Shown here: positions 22,481-36,558 of the stretch, one piece after another
Position numbering within the stretch: position 1 is the first letter of the stretch
Layout of the letters: each line of letters begins with the position of its first letter
Source of the DNA: Lateolabrax maculatus
Taxonomy: Eukaryota > Chordata > Actinopteri > Acropomatiformes > Lateolabracidae
NCBI GenBank assembly: GCA_031216445.1
Contig: CM062210.1
Location: 5,328,501 to 5,392,500, forward strand
Direction of reading: 5' to 3'
Length of the DNA: 64,000 nt
Translations under genes and position numbers: made by a program
Notes under the pieces: model-generated
What the model was told of the DNA's origin: nothing
The model's input: the letters and a program-made list of their open reading frames with translations, nothing else
Database searches by the model: none

Positions 22481-25400
22481 TCACATGCATTTTTGTTATT
22501 TACTATTTCTTCAAAAATGCGTCACATTTATTTGGACTTTCTGCTGAGAATAATTTAATCCACATTCATACAGAGTACACAACCTTTACATTTTCAATCC
22601 AACCTTTAAAAGATGACCAAACCCTGACATCAAGTACTGTCTGTGACCTTCAAGGTGACACTGTTTCTGTCTGGTTCACACTACAAAGCAGTAATAGATC
22701 CTTTCTGTAGTCAAACAAGAAGGAGGTGGCATCCGGCACTCTGATTATTATCTTACTCCACATGTGAACAGAGTGACATTGGCACAAAAATAATATTCCT
22801 CTCCCTCCACAACCTCTGGGCACACTTGAAAAAAGGTGCATCTCATCTTACTTGCAAAGGGGATTGTGTTGCTAAGGAGACAGGGATAAGATAGCGGCCC
22901 GGATGTTGATTTTGTGCGATTCATTCCACTATTACATTATTGTTGTGTGGGTTGAATAACAACACCTTTTCTTTTTGGGCCCAAGATGAATTGTGCAGTG
23001 GAAACAAACAACTCTGAAAGCCAACTGCATGGAAGTAGCAGGAATTCAATCAATATCGCTCTCCTCTGAAACTACTGCTGCTCTCATATAGTCCAGAATG
23101 ACAAATGGTCTTTATGCTTTTACTTGGAAAAATACAAAAAGATGAAATCCCTCGGGGTGAATTGTGAAAAATCAGATATATCAATACAGCGGATATGATT
23201 ACTGGGTCATGCACTGGGCTTAAGATCAAAGTCATTTGTTGTAAAAATTGATTTTGAACACTGTGATCTTTTTATTTCTTTTTTTTATTTGGATGAGGAA
23301 AACAGAAAAGCGTATAAACATGTTACAATCACAAGCCACCAGCAATGAGGAAAAATCTGTATTTAAAAGTATAGCAGGGACCTCTGCTGTCCATGATGGA
23401 TTAATACAACAAAAAGCCTCATGAATACAAAAAGAAACATGTAGTCATCATGGCATACAATGAAGAAAATTCAATCCCCCATAACTAACACTCTTTGTGA
23501 TTAATTTTGTGACTTATTTCTCCCAAAAATCAGAAATGAAAAAATGACTTTACAAAAGGCCAGGGGTATTTAATGCTCCCAACTGACTCAAGGCCTTTTT
23601 TTAATGAGCAACAAACAGAATAAAACTCTGAGCAAAGCCAGACTCCTCATTTGACATTTTTTACATCTTCATTTTAAGAAATTTTTTATTTTTTTTAAAT
23701 TAAATGCTCCTTTGTAAAGCAGGGTTTAGCAACCTTGTGTTAGTGGAAACGGCAGTGCTTGAGTCAAATTAAAGTCAAATAAAGTCAATTTCCTCAAGTT
23801 TTATAGTGAAATCAGTTGAGGCTCTAATCTGAGCTACAAACCTTTTGTGATCTCCATGATGCCATTAAAGCAGCTCACTCTATAAAACTCTCTCTATACT
23901 ACCTAAACTAGTTAAACCAGTTAAACATATTATACATACCATATAATGCTGAACATAGATCAGCATTTAGCAGCTAAAGACTCAGATATTTCACCCAGGA
24001 GTTGGTGGAGACCAAAAGCAGAGTTAAAAGGAGAGTGAATATTGGACTTAAATTCGCCAGGGGATCAGAAAAGAGTTTGCTGTATTAACTAAAAAGCAAA
24101 TAATATGACAATGCCGTGTTCACAGCTTGAAGAAAGGGTAAAAACCTAATATACACATCTTCCCAAAGCACCACAGTGCTGTCAAATTTCCACGGTGACT
24201 ATCCATCACCTCTAGTAATGTATTACAGCCTCTCTTAAGCAGCCACTGTTATTTCACTTGCTTTAGTGCACCACAGGGCTAGTTAAATCCAGTTAAACTG
24301 ATTTCATATAGCAGTCCGTGCACTGAATTTTCCTTATCTGGTGGATCACAGTGGGCTACTTGCATGTGGTGATTTCCTTAAGAAGAATATACCCTGTTTC
24401 TAGGAACCTCATAAAGCCATCAAAGCCCTAAGCACATCATTACCCTTTTTAAGATACGAAGAGCTTCCTAGAAGATGCATCAGCCTAATTTAAAGTGCTC
24501 GGCTTTCTCTGCTGGCATTTGAAACACACTCCCTGTTAACAAATGACCCTCATTTATAGCTAAGATGGAGAGATGCTTTGGATGCCCACGGGGAAGATTT
24601 TCTACATGATGGATAAAAATCTGCTCAAGCCATCACATCTCATTGGCCTATGACTTGCAGCCTCTCTTAGCTCATTAGACATGCACTGCTTTTGGCACTG
24701 AGTAATTGCAAATGTATCTAGTGTGTCAACTGCTGCAACTGCTTAGCAGTCTGTGACAGCAAATCGTCTCTCTTTGCTAAGACTATGCTTACAAAGCCCG
24801 AACGACTCATTTGTTTGGATTTGGTCCAATTTGACAGACCAGTGTCAAGTTCAAGGTGTCAAAAAATTTAAAAAAAGTGACAAACTCTCTCTTTCTATGT
24901 TTAACTGCACATTTTGTTCATTTAGATTTTCTGCATTCACAGTGAAAGCTCTGTTCAAATAATCTCTGATCCCTATTATAAACCAGTGCCACATTATTGC
25001 CTTGTTGGGAGTGTTTTCTTATACATTTCATGACTTTCTTTTCAAGTGTATGCATGCAGATTACCCTCAATTACTCAAAGGGGCACTGTGCTCAAGGGGA
25101 CATTATACTGGGAGGAAGAGCAGCAATCCCCCGGGAGAAACTGAGAGTACTTAAACATTAAGGAGAAAACAGGCATCCTATCCTACACACACTTGCAACC
25201 AGTTGCTGAGTATCTCCTCTGAAAGCAAAAACTGCAGGAGACTTCTCAACAGGTTTTGAACAAGAGCGTCCCTCTGGTTCAATAGTTGCTTGCAGCCCAA
25301 ACCTGGGAAGGAAAATTGCACACTCTAGTGGAGAACAAACAGCACGACAGCAATGGCTGCTTCCAACGCAGAGATTTAAAGGGAACATCAACATCCTTAC

Positions 25401-25924
25401 TAAAAACATGTCATTTTTATATTGCCGGTTTAATTTGTGGATTTTCTGTATCCGCTGAACACCAGAGAGACAGACTGTAGTGATGGCATTATATAGGAAA
25501 CTCCTAGAGCAGCTAGACATAGACACTCACTAATGAAACAGTATGAAAGTAGCCATGATTGTATATGCCTGGATGCATTTTGATATTTGACTGATTAAGC
25601 CCTATATGTAAATCAACCTCCCTCGGATACTGTGTCTTTAAGTAATCAACCCGATGTTTTGCTCAAATTTTTAGTTAAAAATGCTAATTTACTGTGTTTG
25701 TACACTATAACCTCATGGTCTGAAATCACAGGAACAGAACAATATAAATTCTGTTGTAGGGTTGATTCTTCCCTAATTTAAAATTGCCTGGCTACCTGTG
25801 TTGAAAAGAAATGTGAAAATTGTTCATTCTTTTGTTTATTTTCCCCTCCTGCTTGTTCAGGTTCATGGGGGTTTCATGCAAAAACATTTCATGGTTCCAG
25901 CTTTGATTTGAAGATCTGCTGTTT
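22481..25924. other. Intron, no gene seen
   Basis: AT-rich. Apart from a dispersed repeat block at 23965-24080, nothing was recognised. Longest open frames (for example minus 25526-25158) have no known motif. Confidence 0.5.
23965..24080 (+). repeat. Dispersed repeat, 'gttggtggagaccaaa' family, copy 1
   Basis: Contains 'ggagttggtggagaccaaaa', 'gagttaaaaggagagtgaat' and 'attggacttaaattcgccag'. The same ordered blocks occur at 48215-48330. Confidence 0.7.
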
Positions 25925-26127
25925 TTCTTTTGTTATCATTTTTAGGTTTGTTGGACAGAACAAGCCCTTTAAAAGTGTCACTGAGGGTAATTGTGATGGC
26001 ATTTTTTCACTATTTTCAGAATTTTTACAAACCAAACAATCAACTGATTAATGGAGAAATTATAATCAACAGATTAGTCAAGAATAAAAAATTATCATTA
26101 GTTGCAGTCCTATACAAAATAGCTAAA
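25925..26127 (-). repeat. AATCGATTA-family repeat, minus copy
   Basis: In reversed order it shows 'gtttgttggacagaacaag', 'tgatggcattttttcactat', 'aatcaactgattaatgga', 'gattagtcaagaataa' and the terminal 'attagttgcagtcctata'. Its last block matches the start of the plus-orientation copies. Confidence 0.7.
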
Positions 26128-26234
26128 AATGAGCTCCACCAACTACAACAGTCAAATCCTGCTTTTACATTAATGCATGAATAATTATAATCTATAATGT
26201 ATCATCAGTATAACAGTCACTGGGACATGTTTCT

Positions 26235-26392
26235 ACATTGAGCACTTAAGTACATTTTCCTGATTATACATACATACTCTTTCTTAAGTAACATTTTAAA
26301 TTCAGGACTTCTACTTGTACCATATTTTTACAGTGTGGTATTAGTATTTTTACTTAATTAAAGATCTGAATACTTCTTTCACCACTGCTGGC
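26235..26392 (+). repeat. 'acttaagtacatttt..ccaccactgctgg' dispersed repeat, copy 1
   Basis: Contains 'gcacttaagtacattttcc', 'cttaagtaacattttaa', 'ttctacttgtaccatattt' and 'gaatacttctttcaccact'. This is a widespread fish repeat by pattern recall, and a reverse-orientation relative is at 49505-49735. Confidence 0.65.
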
Positions 26393-26569
26393 GAATTCCC
26401 AGCATGCACTGGACCTCCAAGTTTCAGTTTTTAGATAATTGTGTGTGTTTGTACATAAAGACATTACTGTATACAGTCACAGAAACAATACAATATAAAT
26501 TCTCTTTTAGGGTGGATTTAGCTTTATTTCGACATTGCCTGACTTTCTCCATTGGAATGTAGAAATGCT

Positions 26570-26930
26570 AATCATTCATCCTTTCATCCAGTAATTTCCC
26601 GTTCTATTCGTAAGGGGGCTGAAGTCTATCCCAGCATGCCTCGGGCCAAAGACAGAGAACCACGTGGTCACGTCTATTACAGAGTGTAAAATACACACAC
26701 ACATACACACACACATACACACAAAACACACACATACACACAAAACACTTTCACACCTACAAGAGTCTCAGGTTACAACATGTCTTTAGTCTCTGAGAGA
26801 AAACTGGAGTAATTGACAGAAGATCAAGTAAATACAGGGAAGACATGCAAACTCAATTACCAGGACCAACAACAAAAACTCAAGAGATTCTTTCTGTGAG
26901 GTGACAACTGATTCAGCAGTCCCATTCGAC
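26570..26930 (+). repeat. Decayed retroposon tail with embedded CA repeat
   Basis: Successive blocks 'atcattcatcctttcatcca', 'gggggctgaagtctatccca', 'gcatgcctcgggccaaagac', a CA-rich microsatellite (26691-26745), 'gaaaactggagtaattgac', 'gggaagacatgcaaactcaa' and 'tctgtgaggtgacaac' follow the order of a well-known fish LINE/SINE 3' tail. Point changes throughout indicate age. Confidence 0.65.
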
Positions 26931-29900
26931 TGATGAATGTCTCAAAAATACAGCACAAAATCACTCCAGTAAATCCAGTTTGTTACCAAATCGCTTTTAG
27001 GGTGATAAAATCTGTAATGACATTCTGTAGTAAAGCTGATTTCAATGACAGCTATATATTTTTGTCAAGGTATACATGTCATGTTTTTGAATTTTACTGG
27101 ACAGAAGCGCTTCAGCTGCTGCAGCTGAAGCAAAATTGTTCCTATTTAGGGGGGAAAAAACACTTGACCATGCCTCTAAAATACACAAATCCGCAACAAG
27201 TAAAAGAAATAAGCAAATAAACACGTAAACACTATATTTTAACTATTTTTTCACTAAATTGAGGGATTATTTTCTAAGGGCTATGCAGAATGCACCTTCA
27301 TTTAATCATTAATCTTTTCATACACTGCACATAAATTACATTTATCCAGCCTACATCCTCTCAAGTAAGACCTCATTTAGTTTTATTTAGGCCCTAATCT
27401 GCATTATCCCTGTCTCTTCCTTTCCCTTGTTTTCCCTCCCCCTCCCTCTGTTTGTCTCTCTTTCTGCTTCCTGCTCTCTCTCTCGCCATCTGTCAGGGTC
27501 AGCAGAGTGCAAAGAATCACATTAAGAAGTATTCAAATGTTGAACTAGACGCAATTGCTATTCATACAGGCATTAAAGGCTGCCAAATCTAATTCAGCTC
27601 AGACACTATCAGTGCCACGGCCGTTCACCCAGTCGGCAGAGATAATACAAACCGCACAGGGCGACGGGGGTTAGAAAAACCTGATACACAGACAATAATG
27701 TCTCCTGGATGTAATGGAGCCACAAATGACTGAGCCGTTGCCCACACTGTAGAATGATTTCAAGCAAAGGGGGGAGAAAATAGGAAGCAAAGCAGATGGA
27801 TTTAACTTCATTTGGGATTCTACCTACTGCATCTGAAATTAACAAGCCTGTGATTTGTGTGCCATGAGTTGGGAAGTGGTGCTTGTAAACAATAGAGTGA
27901 TTAATGCACCAAGGATGACAAATGGCAGAGTGTCAGCTTTGGTTTTCAAGTGAACACTTTTACGAGACAAAGAAGTACTTCAGAAGTAATGTTCTGACTG
28001 GTAGATGCTCTACGTCTGTAATCGTAACTGTTCAGAGAATTGAACGTTAGCACTGTTGTTAACGCATCTGCTCTTACTACAAATTTTAAACATAACTTGT
28101 ATAAGTACTAACAAAAAATTGTCCCTTCTCCAAACTTCTTGGCTGCGCGAACACAAGGCTCACTGCATGAAAAGAGTCAAATCTGGACGAGGAAACAGCA
28201 GCAAACACTTGAACCTTTTCCTGACTTGTCCCCACTACAAAGTTGGTGAAAAAGTCGAACAATGAACACCACAGCTGGAAATACAGTTCATTCTCATATC
28301 CATAACACATGTATCAAACACATAGTGATCTATTAAAACATCAGGATTTCTGCAAATACAAACACCAACATAAGGCAGCATTACGGTAAATTAATATTTC
28401 TATGTCTTGGGGGGCTCAGACGGCACCCTCACACCCACGTCATTTGCTGCATACAAGTGTTTGTTTCCTACATGATCAACTCATTTAACCACATCACCGT
28501 CACACCTACTGTATGTTCTGTCTGGGGAAATAATGTTTGCAGGTGTGTTTCCTACAGCAATCTACTGCTGATATGACCCTGAAGGGGTCACTGTTGTACA
28601 ATATCATTCATATCAAGATTTTCCCTTTTAAACTGCAAGTTTAAACACTTGAGGTCTCCAAATGAGATAAACATCTACTTATCAATTTTCAAAATTCAGA
28701 ATGTTTGCAAGAAGAAATTGCTGGTGACTGAGCTTGAGGGAAAAAATTAGACAAAAAATCTTTAATATTTGTTCAACACAAATTGGTACTGACTGTAAAG
28801 AAGTTTAAAAATGTGAATTTGTAATTGAAAATATGTATTAGCAGCTGTAAAAACATCTATACTTGTCAGGACCCACACTGATTTAATGTATTCCCTGAGT
28901 GAGACTATGTAACTGACAACAGTCACTGTGGCCACAAGTGACAATTACAGGATATTAATAAATGCTAAAATGTTGTGTAACAGTAGAAATTACAGAATTA
29001 CAGTCCCTTTAGTTTGTCTTTAGTTAAGTTTGCCTTTAGAAGGTCTAACTCCTGTTTCTTGAGTTACCAGTGCTGAAGGTGGTGCTGCTGCCGAAGGGAC
29101 ATCTTGTCAGGCCTGAGCAAAAGGATGCGGCCCCTAAAGTTATAGTACAGTTATACCCCTCTGCTTCCAGGCCTTCAATATGATGCGTTAAAAATACAAT
29201 TGCACCAAAACCCAGACTCGTTCTCGGTTTTTAGAAGGTCACACTTGAGCAAATTAAGACATGAACATTTTCCTCTCAACAGCTGACAAAAAGGCAGTTT
29301 TAGAGACTGAAACCAATTAGACAGGAATTCATTTAAGAAAACCTGACACACAAAAACTTACAGTATACATTACTTGTGTATTGGTTAAGACAGTCACAAG
29401 TGGTAATAACTGATGTGTACCACAGTGTGGTGCTCAGTGACCATAGAGTGAAAAAGTGCCTTTTTACACACACACTCCTGATTCCATGATCTTCATTAAC
29501 TCAGTGTATGAGGAGAGGAGACTGACGCTGTCTTGACCCATCATTTCAAACCAAATGAGCACTTGATGAATTTCTCCTTTTGTTATAACAAGCGCTCGTC
29601 TTGGCCGAGGCTCAAATTTCATTTGACAGGACGGCTCCCACAACTCAAAGTAATGAAGGCAGCCCATCTTCCGCTGTTAGATGAGGTGCATAAATACAGA
29701 CACAGCTCATTAATAATTCTGTCACACAGGTAGGCTACGGAGGAAAAACGGTGACACACTTTACAGCTCAAGCACTCTAAGTCCCAGAACTCATCAGCTG
29801 CACAGGCCCACTTAGGTATGTCCGCATACTGTGCTCTGAAAACCAAAATGCTTAAGACCTTGGTACTGATTTTACATTAAGTAGGACTACACTAGTACAC

Positions 29901-32900
29901 AAGAACCCTGCTTTGAGTCATTCTTTATTCATCTTTCATGTATTACATTTTAATTGAATCATCTTATGTGAATAGTCTGTAAGAAACTGTCTTTTATTTA
30001 CCAGCAAATTTTCCTCTTTTTATATAATGATTGGTTTTGTAACTTGTTTACCACTTCTTAGTTCTCCACCAAGGCTAGAGGCTAATAACGATGTGTGAAC
30101 AAGCCACAAGGAGTTGTCAAGGTCAGGAATGCACTTCAAACCAGCTGCTATCTATTGAAGACAACCCCTCCCTGTGTGTATAAAGCTTGCGTTTGTCAAT
30201 GTTTCCTCTGAGACACAGAGCGGACAGCTGTGTGTTATGCTTCCTCTCCTTCAACAGCTGCAATAGACGTTTGGTCATCCTGTCATCTCGGTACAGCGTG
30301 CACCTTTTTATTGAGTGTCTCCTGGGCTCCAACAACTTCACTCTTATCCAAAGTGAATTCCACCAACCGAGCAGGCAGTTCAGTGTTTTAATCAAATCCT
30401 CACTGAATATGCAAAATATTCTGCACTTTTTATGGAGAGGTCAGTTCAGGTAGACGTTATTATCCCTCACTGATTTCCCTAATTAAATCTATACCAGTCA
30501 CAAAGGAGGAGACACAGATAAAGGACAAGGAGCAGAGTTTGTGAAAAGAGTTTTACGCTCTGAGATATGTGAGATTTAGCGAAAAAGGGCTGCAAAAATA
30601 TCAGGACTATGCACCAGATGTTTTTGTTTAATCACTGTATATTCAAGTAGACATATGTTTGCATGTGGATCTTTTGTCAGGAACAAATCTGTGCCCTCCC
30701 AGTGGCGGAATAATCCCTCTAACTGCTCCTCCACTCCCCAAAATAGCACAGGCTTAAGGTCTAAGAAGGCCAAGTGGCCACTTTTGTCATGCACCAGTGC
30801 TCTAAACAGTGCTACGAGTACCTTGGGATGGTTATGGCCTGACTGTAAACTGTGTCTGGAGGTTACTCCCGGCCGCAGCTAATGTAAAGTGTTGACTGCA
30901 ATAAACTTGAGGTAGTTAACCGCCATCATGCTCGGCGTGACCTTTACCGGACAGTGGAGCCCAAGGCTTGTCCCTGTCCTCCAGCTGTGAGTCAGTGTTC
31001 CACGCTAACAACTGGATGCAATGATTCACAAGCCCTCAGCTTTGCAGCGTAATTGGCGAGGAGGCCTTGTGAGTAAGAGGATGAGGGAATGCGGAAGGGT
31101 GGGAGCAAACTAGCGTGAGAGAGCGAGGAGACGGAGGGGGAATAAATGTGGAGTCAAATAAGGAAATGTGAGAGGAAAACGTAAACACATGAGAGAGCAA
31201 GAGATTGCTCCGGGCGAGGTTATGGGCTGTTTTTAATGTTATTTTGTTTATACTGTCCATCTTCATTCAGGGGGAGAACTCCCCAGTGAGTCTGTCACAG
31301 TGATTCTTAATTCGCACACTAAGCGGGGGGAGTCACAGGGGTTAGGCTGCAGAGCCCTGTGAGCACGGGTCCGCCGAAACCCTCCGGGGTCGCAGTAATT
31401 ATCACTGCATGTGTAATCACAAGTCACAAACCATTACTCACACAATGCGTCACCTTTTATCGCCTGGATTTCTCTTTTGTCGTTCAGCCTGAGGTGCGTA
31501 TCGACAATTACGCCGTGAATTAAGAGACAGACATGACTGACTGGATCAATTATTATGGAGTGTTAAAGGGCAGATTTTCCATTCCGGGGGTCTGTGTCAG
31601 GTCTGTTATGAAGGTCTGTCTGTTTAGCTGATGCTCCGTGTAAAGGTCGCGCTGCAGTGGTCTCTGTCATAGCAAGACTGCACACCTGGCACAAACTCAC
31701 AGTTTCCTTACTGAAGTATTATCTCTCAGCGTGCACAAGTAGAGCATCCGTAAGAACACTAATCCTACACAAAAGCCTCATTACTCTTGATACACATTGC
31801 TGGGACTCTTACAGATAAAGTCAGAGTGAAGACAAGCCTCTTTAGCATGAGTGCTTATTCCAAATATGTTGTCTAGTCAGAACAGGCAGTGTGACCACAT
31901 GCATATCTAGTGTACAGTTTAACTATTTGCATCATAAGAAAGAGCAGATCTCAAATTACAACCAACGATCCATTCACTCAAACCCATGCTGTCTGCATCA
32001 GGGTGCCCCGAATGTGAACCTAAGCTGTCAGCGGTGTACAGGCGTCTCTGATTATGCACGGGGAACAATTATTCAACTCTGTTTCTCCTCAGTGGTCCAA
32101 AGCCACTTCCCCTTGCTGTCAGTGTCTCTCTCTCTCCCTCTCCCTCTCTGTAGATGGATGTAATATTAATGAACACATCTAAGCCAAGATGCTTGTTAAG
32201 GTTCAAGCTAATCCTGTTAGCTCGAAGCCCCCCCCCACCTCTGTTCATCTCCGACTGGGCTTCCATCAGTTTATTTACTAAGTGCCATAAAAGAAGGGAC
32301 AGAAGATTCAGGCATCAGCTAAAGGAAATAAATGAAGCCGCAGGCTCTGAGGTGGCTGGTTGGTCAGATGGAAGATATGAAGACGGGAATGAAGATGGAT
32401 GTTTGTTCTACTTACTGACTCGTGGCAGCGTCAATGTTATATTTTAGATCCTGTCATGACCAATGGGAGGGAACGTTACTTCTGAAAGCTATGAATCACT
32501 TCACTACCTTAAAAACTAATTAGCTGTGTTTATTAGCATTCAGCGTTTCTCTAAAATGTATGTGTTAACTCATGTGTTTTGTTCATTGCATTTATTTTCC
32601 CACGGATGCCACTGTTCTATGTCTAAAAATAATGTTAATTAATTTTTTTTTTTTTCTATTTCCCCCAGTATGTAGAAAAGTACTTAAGTAATAACCATTC
32701 TCTTTGCTACAGACTGGGCTTGCAGAATATTGTAAATATCATTCACAGACATAAACAATATGAAAATCCATTGTAAAGAAGCAATGTGTCATTTTCTGTA
32801 TTGGACTTCTGAAACATGTCATCACTTCAAAACCCTGTTTTTCAAACCACACATCAGGGTTGAAGTATGTTTGTGTTATCCTTTTCAGAAATGGCTTGTC

Positions 32901-33790
32901 TCTGCAGTTGGGTTTCTCAGTGTTAAATATGATGCAAGACTGTGGCTCTCCTTTCAAAAACGCAAACAGTTTGGATCAAGCTGACTTGGATTGTTCTTAT
33001 TAGCAGTCTTTCATCTGTGTGAGATTACACAAGACTTCCTTTTTTTGGCTGCTGTTTTTATTTAATTTATGCTAACGGATGTACTGGGAAAGAACTTTGG
33101 AACTAACACCATTTTAATTGAAATAGACAAAAACTAATTAAAATCACTGTAGTTCCATGGCTTACCATGTAATCTGAGTACAGCAATGCATTGCAAAGAA
33201 GAGTTATTAATTATTCTTAAAAACCTCATGCATACATTTTTTTCTCATTTAGCTACATACATTTACGGTCAAGAAAACTTGAATTGCTGTGTAGTTTTAG
33301 CGTTTGTATTACAATTCTAAACTCACTGTAAATCTTATACTTTACATTTATGGATTATACGATCCACTGGTTTTCCACTACACTATCTGGTGGCTATGGA
33401 GTGGATATTAAATTTTTTATTTTAGGCATTTTGCTTGTGCTGAAGAAGCAGGTTTCTTTTTTTTTGCTCAAGGGGACTTTGACACTTGACACCTTTGTAT
33501 GAGAATCCAAATATGCAATCTGCCAGATAACCAGCACACCACCCTGCACCACAGTAGTGATTCTTATATATTATACTATATCAACTGGTGATGGAAAGTG
33601 AAATTTTGTGAGAATGAATTATTTTGCTCATATAACTAATGATACTTGGATAATTAAAATATATTACATGCTGTATAACCTTAATTATAGCATAATTAAA
33701 ACACAGACACCTGCAGACAATACATGCACGTAAACAAAAACAAGCTTGTTTTCTGAATTTTAGACATGAGTATATGCACACAATCACCCA
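26931..33790. other. Intron, no gene seen
   Basis: No repeat family or exon was recognised apart from a T12 run near 32643 and short CT tracts at 27415-27490 and 32125-32155. A perfect 10-bp inverted repeat with a 3-nt loop lies at 27109-27131. Confidence 0.5.
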
Positions 33791-33794
33791 CCCG

Positions 33795-33800
<6 letters not shown>

Positions 33801-33854
<54 letters not shown>

Positions 33855-33870
33855 AACACACACATACGTG
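33801..33870. repeat. (CA)23 microsatellite with degenerate tail
   Basis: Pure CA at 33801-33847 preceded by CCCA-type units and followed by interrupted CA/AC to about 33870. Confidence 0.97.
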
Positions 33871-35647
33871 TGCACAGCTTTCTGGAGCCCACTGAGCCCT
33901 GCGCTCTGACTCTGATTCACAGCTCAGTGTTTCTCTACCTTCTGAACCCAGGTTTCTAATCAGAGAATTAGCTGCAGTTTCCCCTGCCAAAATCCACACA
34001 GTAATCCATCTCACTTTGTCCACACTGTGGCTCATGCCCCACTAAAGCATTTGTCAGAATGCATGAAAGAGAGAGGGGGGGATACAGAAAGAGAAAGAAA
34101 CAGACAGAGAGACAGAAAGAGATCCTGGCAGCTGGGGAAATGTGCTTTCCTGGTTTCCTGGGTGGCTTTATTAAAGCCTATTAAGTGCACAATGACAATC
34201 TTTAAATTTTTTCTGTATTGTTTCCACAAAAGAAACACGTTCTTATACCCTGAATACATTACAGCTCAGATAAATCCTTGGCGTGTCTATACTGTTGATG
34301 TTATTGTATGATGGTGATTTGAGGGGGGATGAGGTGGGATGCCATCCCAAGCAAAATGACCAACGTGCGTCCCCCTTGTTAACCTGCCTGACTCATTGAT
34401 CCTTTATCTGACTGAGGTTTGTGCACGTTAGAATCTATGGACCCGGGCATGTCTCAGAAATATCAGTAGCCTAACTGTGCTTTGTATTGATAAATCCATG
34501 GCACTGTCCGTGGTGCTGAAGTAGCAGACGGATTTGTAATTGAGCCTTCTTCTCTTAGTCCTGCTCTTCTGTCAGGTTCGTCTTCGATCTAAAATATTCT
34601 CTAAACTATATACTATAAACACTCACACTATGCTATATTGTAGCCTATATATTCTATAGAGTAGTGTCACCCCCATGATCCAAGCCACCTCTGTATATAT
34701 ACAAAATATTTTAGGGCTTGGGTTAGGGTTTGGGCTAACCCTTACCCACCGCCCCTAGTAAAATGAACAAATCACCTACTGACAGCGGGCCTGCACACTG
34801 CTCTGTACCTGATGTTATGGATGCTTTCGTCGAGTGCTGGGTCAGGCCAACTGTGCATTCAACGTCCGGCCCAGTCTCTCAGAGCGTGATTAATGAGGGA
34901 GGAGATGGACAACCAGTGTGCATTCTAATCACCCACAAGGACAAGGAGAGATATGGAAAGGAAAAAAGAGAGGGAATAAGAGAGCAAAGAGAAATACAGA
35001 GAGAGAACGAGATTATGTATTGATATTAGTGTTTGTGTGATCTGATATTACTGTTTACGCTCTGGTTGAAAATCTCTTTCTGAGTGAAGCACAAACCTGA
35101 ATTCTCTAACGTTTCCCATCTGCAAGCACCCATAGACCCCACATACAAGCACACACAGACATGCTCAGACACACTGAATACTCTCACAGCCTCAGAAGCA
35201 AACACGAGGACATGAAAGACACAGAGGAGGCCTTATGGGGTTAGCTTTGGCAAGGCTCAGTCCAGTGGATCAGGAAGAATTGGCCCATCTAGTTGCATAC
35301 TGCAATACCCATAAGGCCTATCGCTCACGACTGTTCATGCCTCTGAACCTGCTTCTCAGAATAAAGTTACTGAGCTGTGCAGTTATTGTAGACATAGTTG
35401 GAATTATCTATGCAAATTTGTGAAGTGAAAGCGAGCCTGTGAATACTAATGGTGAGTGATAGAGAGAATTACAGCAGCCAGGTGGAGAAGATGCACAAGG
35501 ATTTGTTTGGCAGGACATTAAAGAAGAAAATCCCCCCTTGGGTATTCACTTATAATATTAAGCCTGTGATAGTCAGAGCATTTAGAGAGTTGCATGTATT
35601 TTGTGAGAAAGTGCTGCGAATTTACTTTACATATTTCCTTCTTTTAT

Positions 35648-35845
35648 AGTTTGACATTTCAGAAAATATGGTTTATCACTTTCGTTCCAAGAGTTAAAAG
35701 AGGAGATCGATACCACTCTCATAGTAAATTTCAGTGCAAAAAAATCAACTTGTTTTTGTTTTTTATGGAATAAACAAACAAGCTAACCAGGTGCTGGCTG
35801 TAGTTTCATATTTAACAGACTGATGTTTTAATTGTTTCAAGGCAC
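35648..35845 (+). repeat. 'gacatttnagaaaatatg' dispersed repeat, internally deleted copy
   Basis: Blocks 'gacatttcagaaaatatggt', 'gagatcgataccactctcat', 'aataaacaaacaagctaacc' and 'ggtgctggctgtagtttcat' follow the order of a frequent fish repeat. A related copy lies at 62210-62345. Confidence 0.7.
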
Positions 35846-36539
35846 CCATTGTGTGATAACAACAATCTTACAAGTTCATTGTGCAAGATGGGTCTAATGA
35901 AGTTTTGGTCGCAATCTGTGTCAGACTGTATGATATCAATTTTGAGACGTGTCAGATGATGATGAATCGTAGCACTACTGTCTGCAGCACTGTAAACGGA
36001 TAAATTAGAAAGCAGAAACTGAAAAAAGAGAAAGCGATGGAGGAGGTTGAGAAGCTGATTGAGGTCAGCAACAAGGAATACGGAATTTACAAAGTGAGTT
36101 TGAGGTCAATATGTTTTTAGCGTCAGCATTACCCTCGCTTGCCAGTGTATTATGTGTTATTTCTTGTCATATACAGATGGGTTATTTTGATTGATTGATT
36201 AACTAAATTTTTCCAAAGAGAAATTGTTTTTCATCGTGGGTAGAAAATCACACATAAACAATAAAAACATAAACAAATAAAACAATCAAAGACATAGTCC
36301 ACCCATGGCAAACAATCAATGCAGCATTTATACCACACAAGCAGAGGGAAAACAATACAGCGGTAAACCAAACATGCTGTACGCTGCCGTACTATGATCT
36401 AAGACCACCGTTTTGGATTAACGAGTTTTCACCACACATCACACACGTACAATTCTCAACTTACACATGGGGCAGTCCAAAACCGTGTAATATCCCTTTA
36501 AGAGAAGGAAAACATTTTATGCTATCAGAAGTCAGAATG

Positions 36540-36558
36540 TTTTTTTTTTTTTTTTTTT
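36540..36558. repeat. T19 homopolymer
   Basis: Nineteen T on the plus strand. It could be the poly(A) tail of a minus-oriented retroposition, but no body was recognised. Confidence 0.9.

Noticed and set aside
33581..34035. Long Cys/Val or His/Thr open frames around 33.8 kb
   Set aside because: Products of the (CA)n microsatellite.
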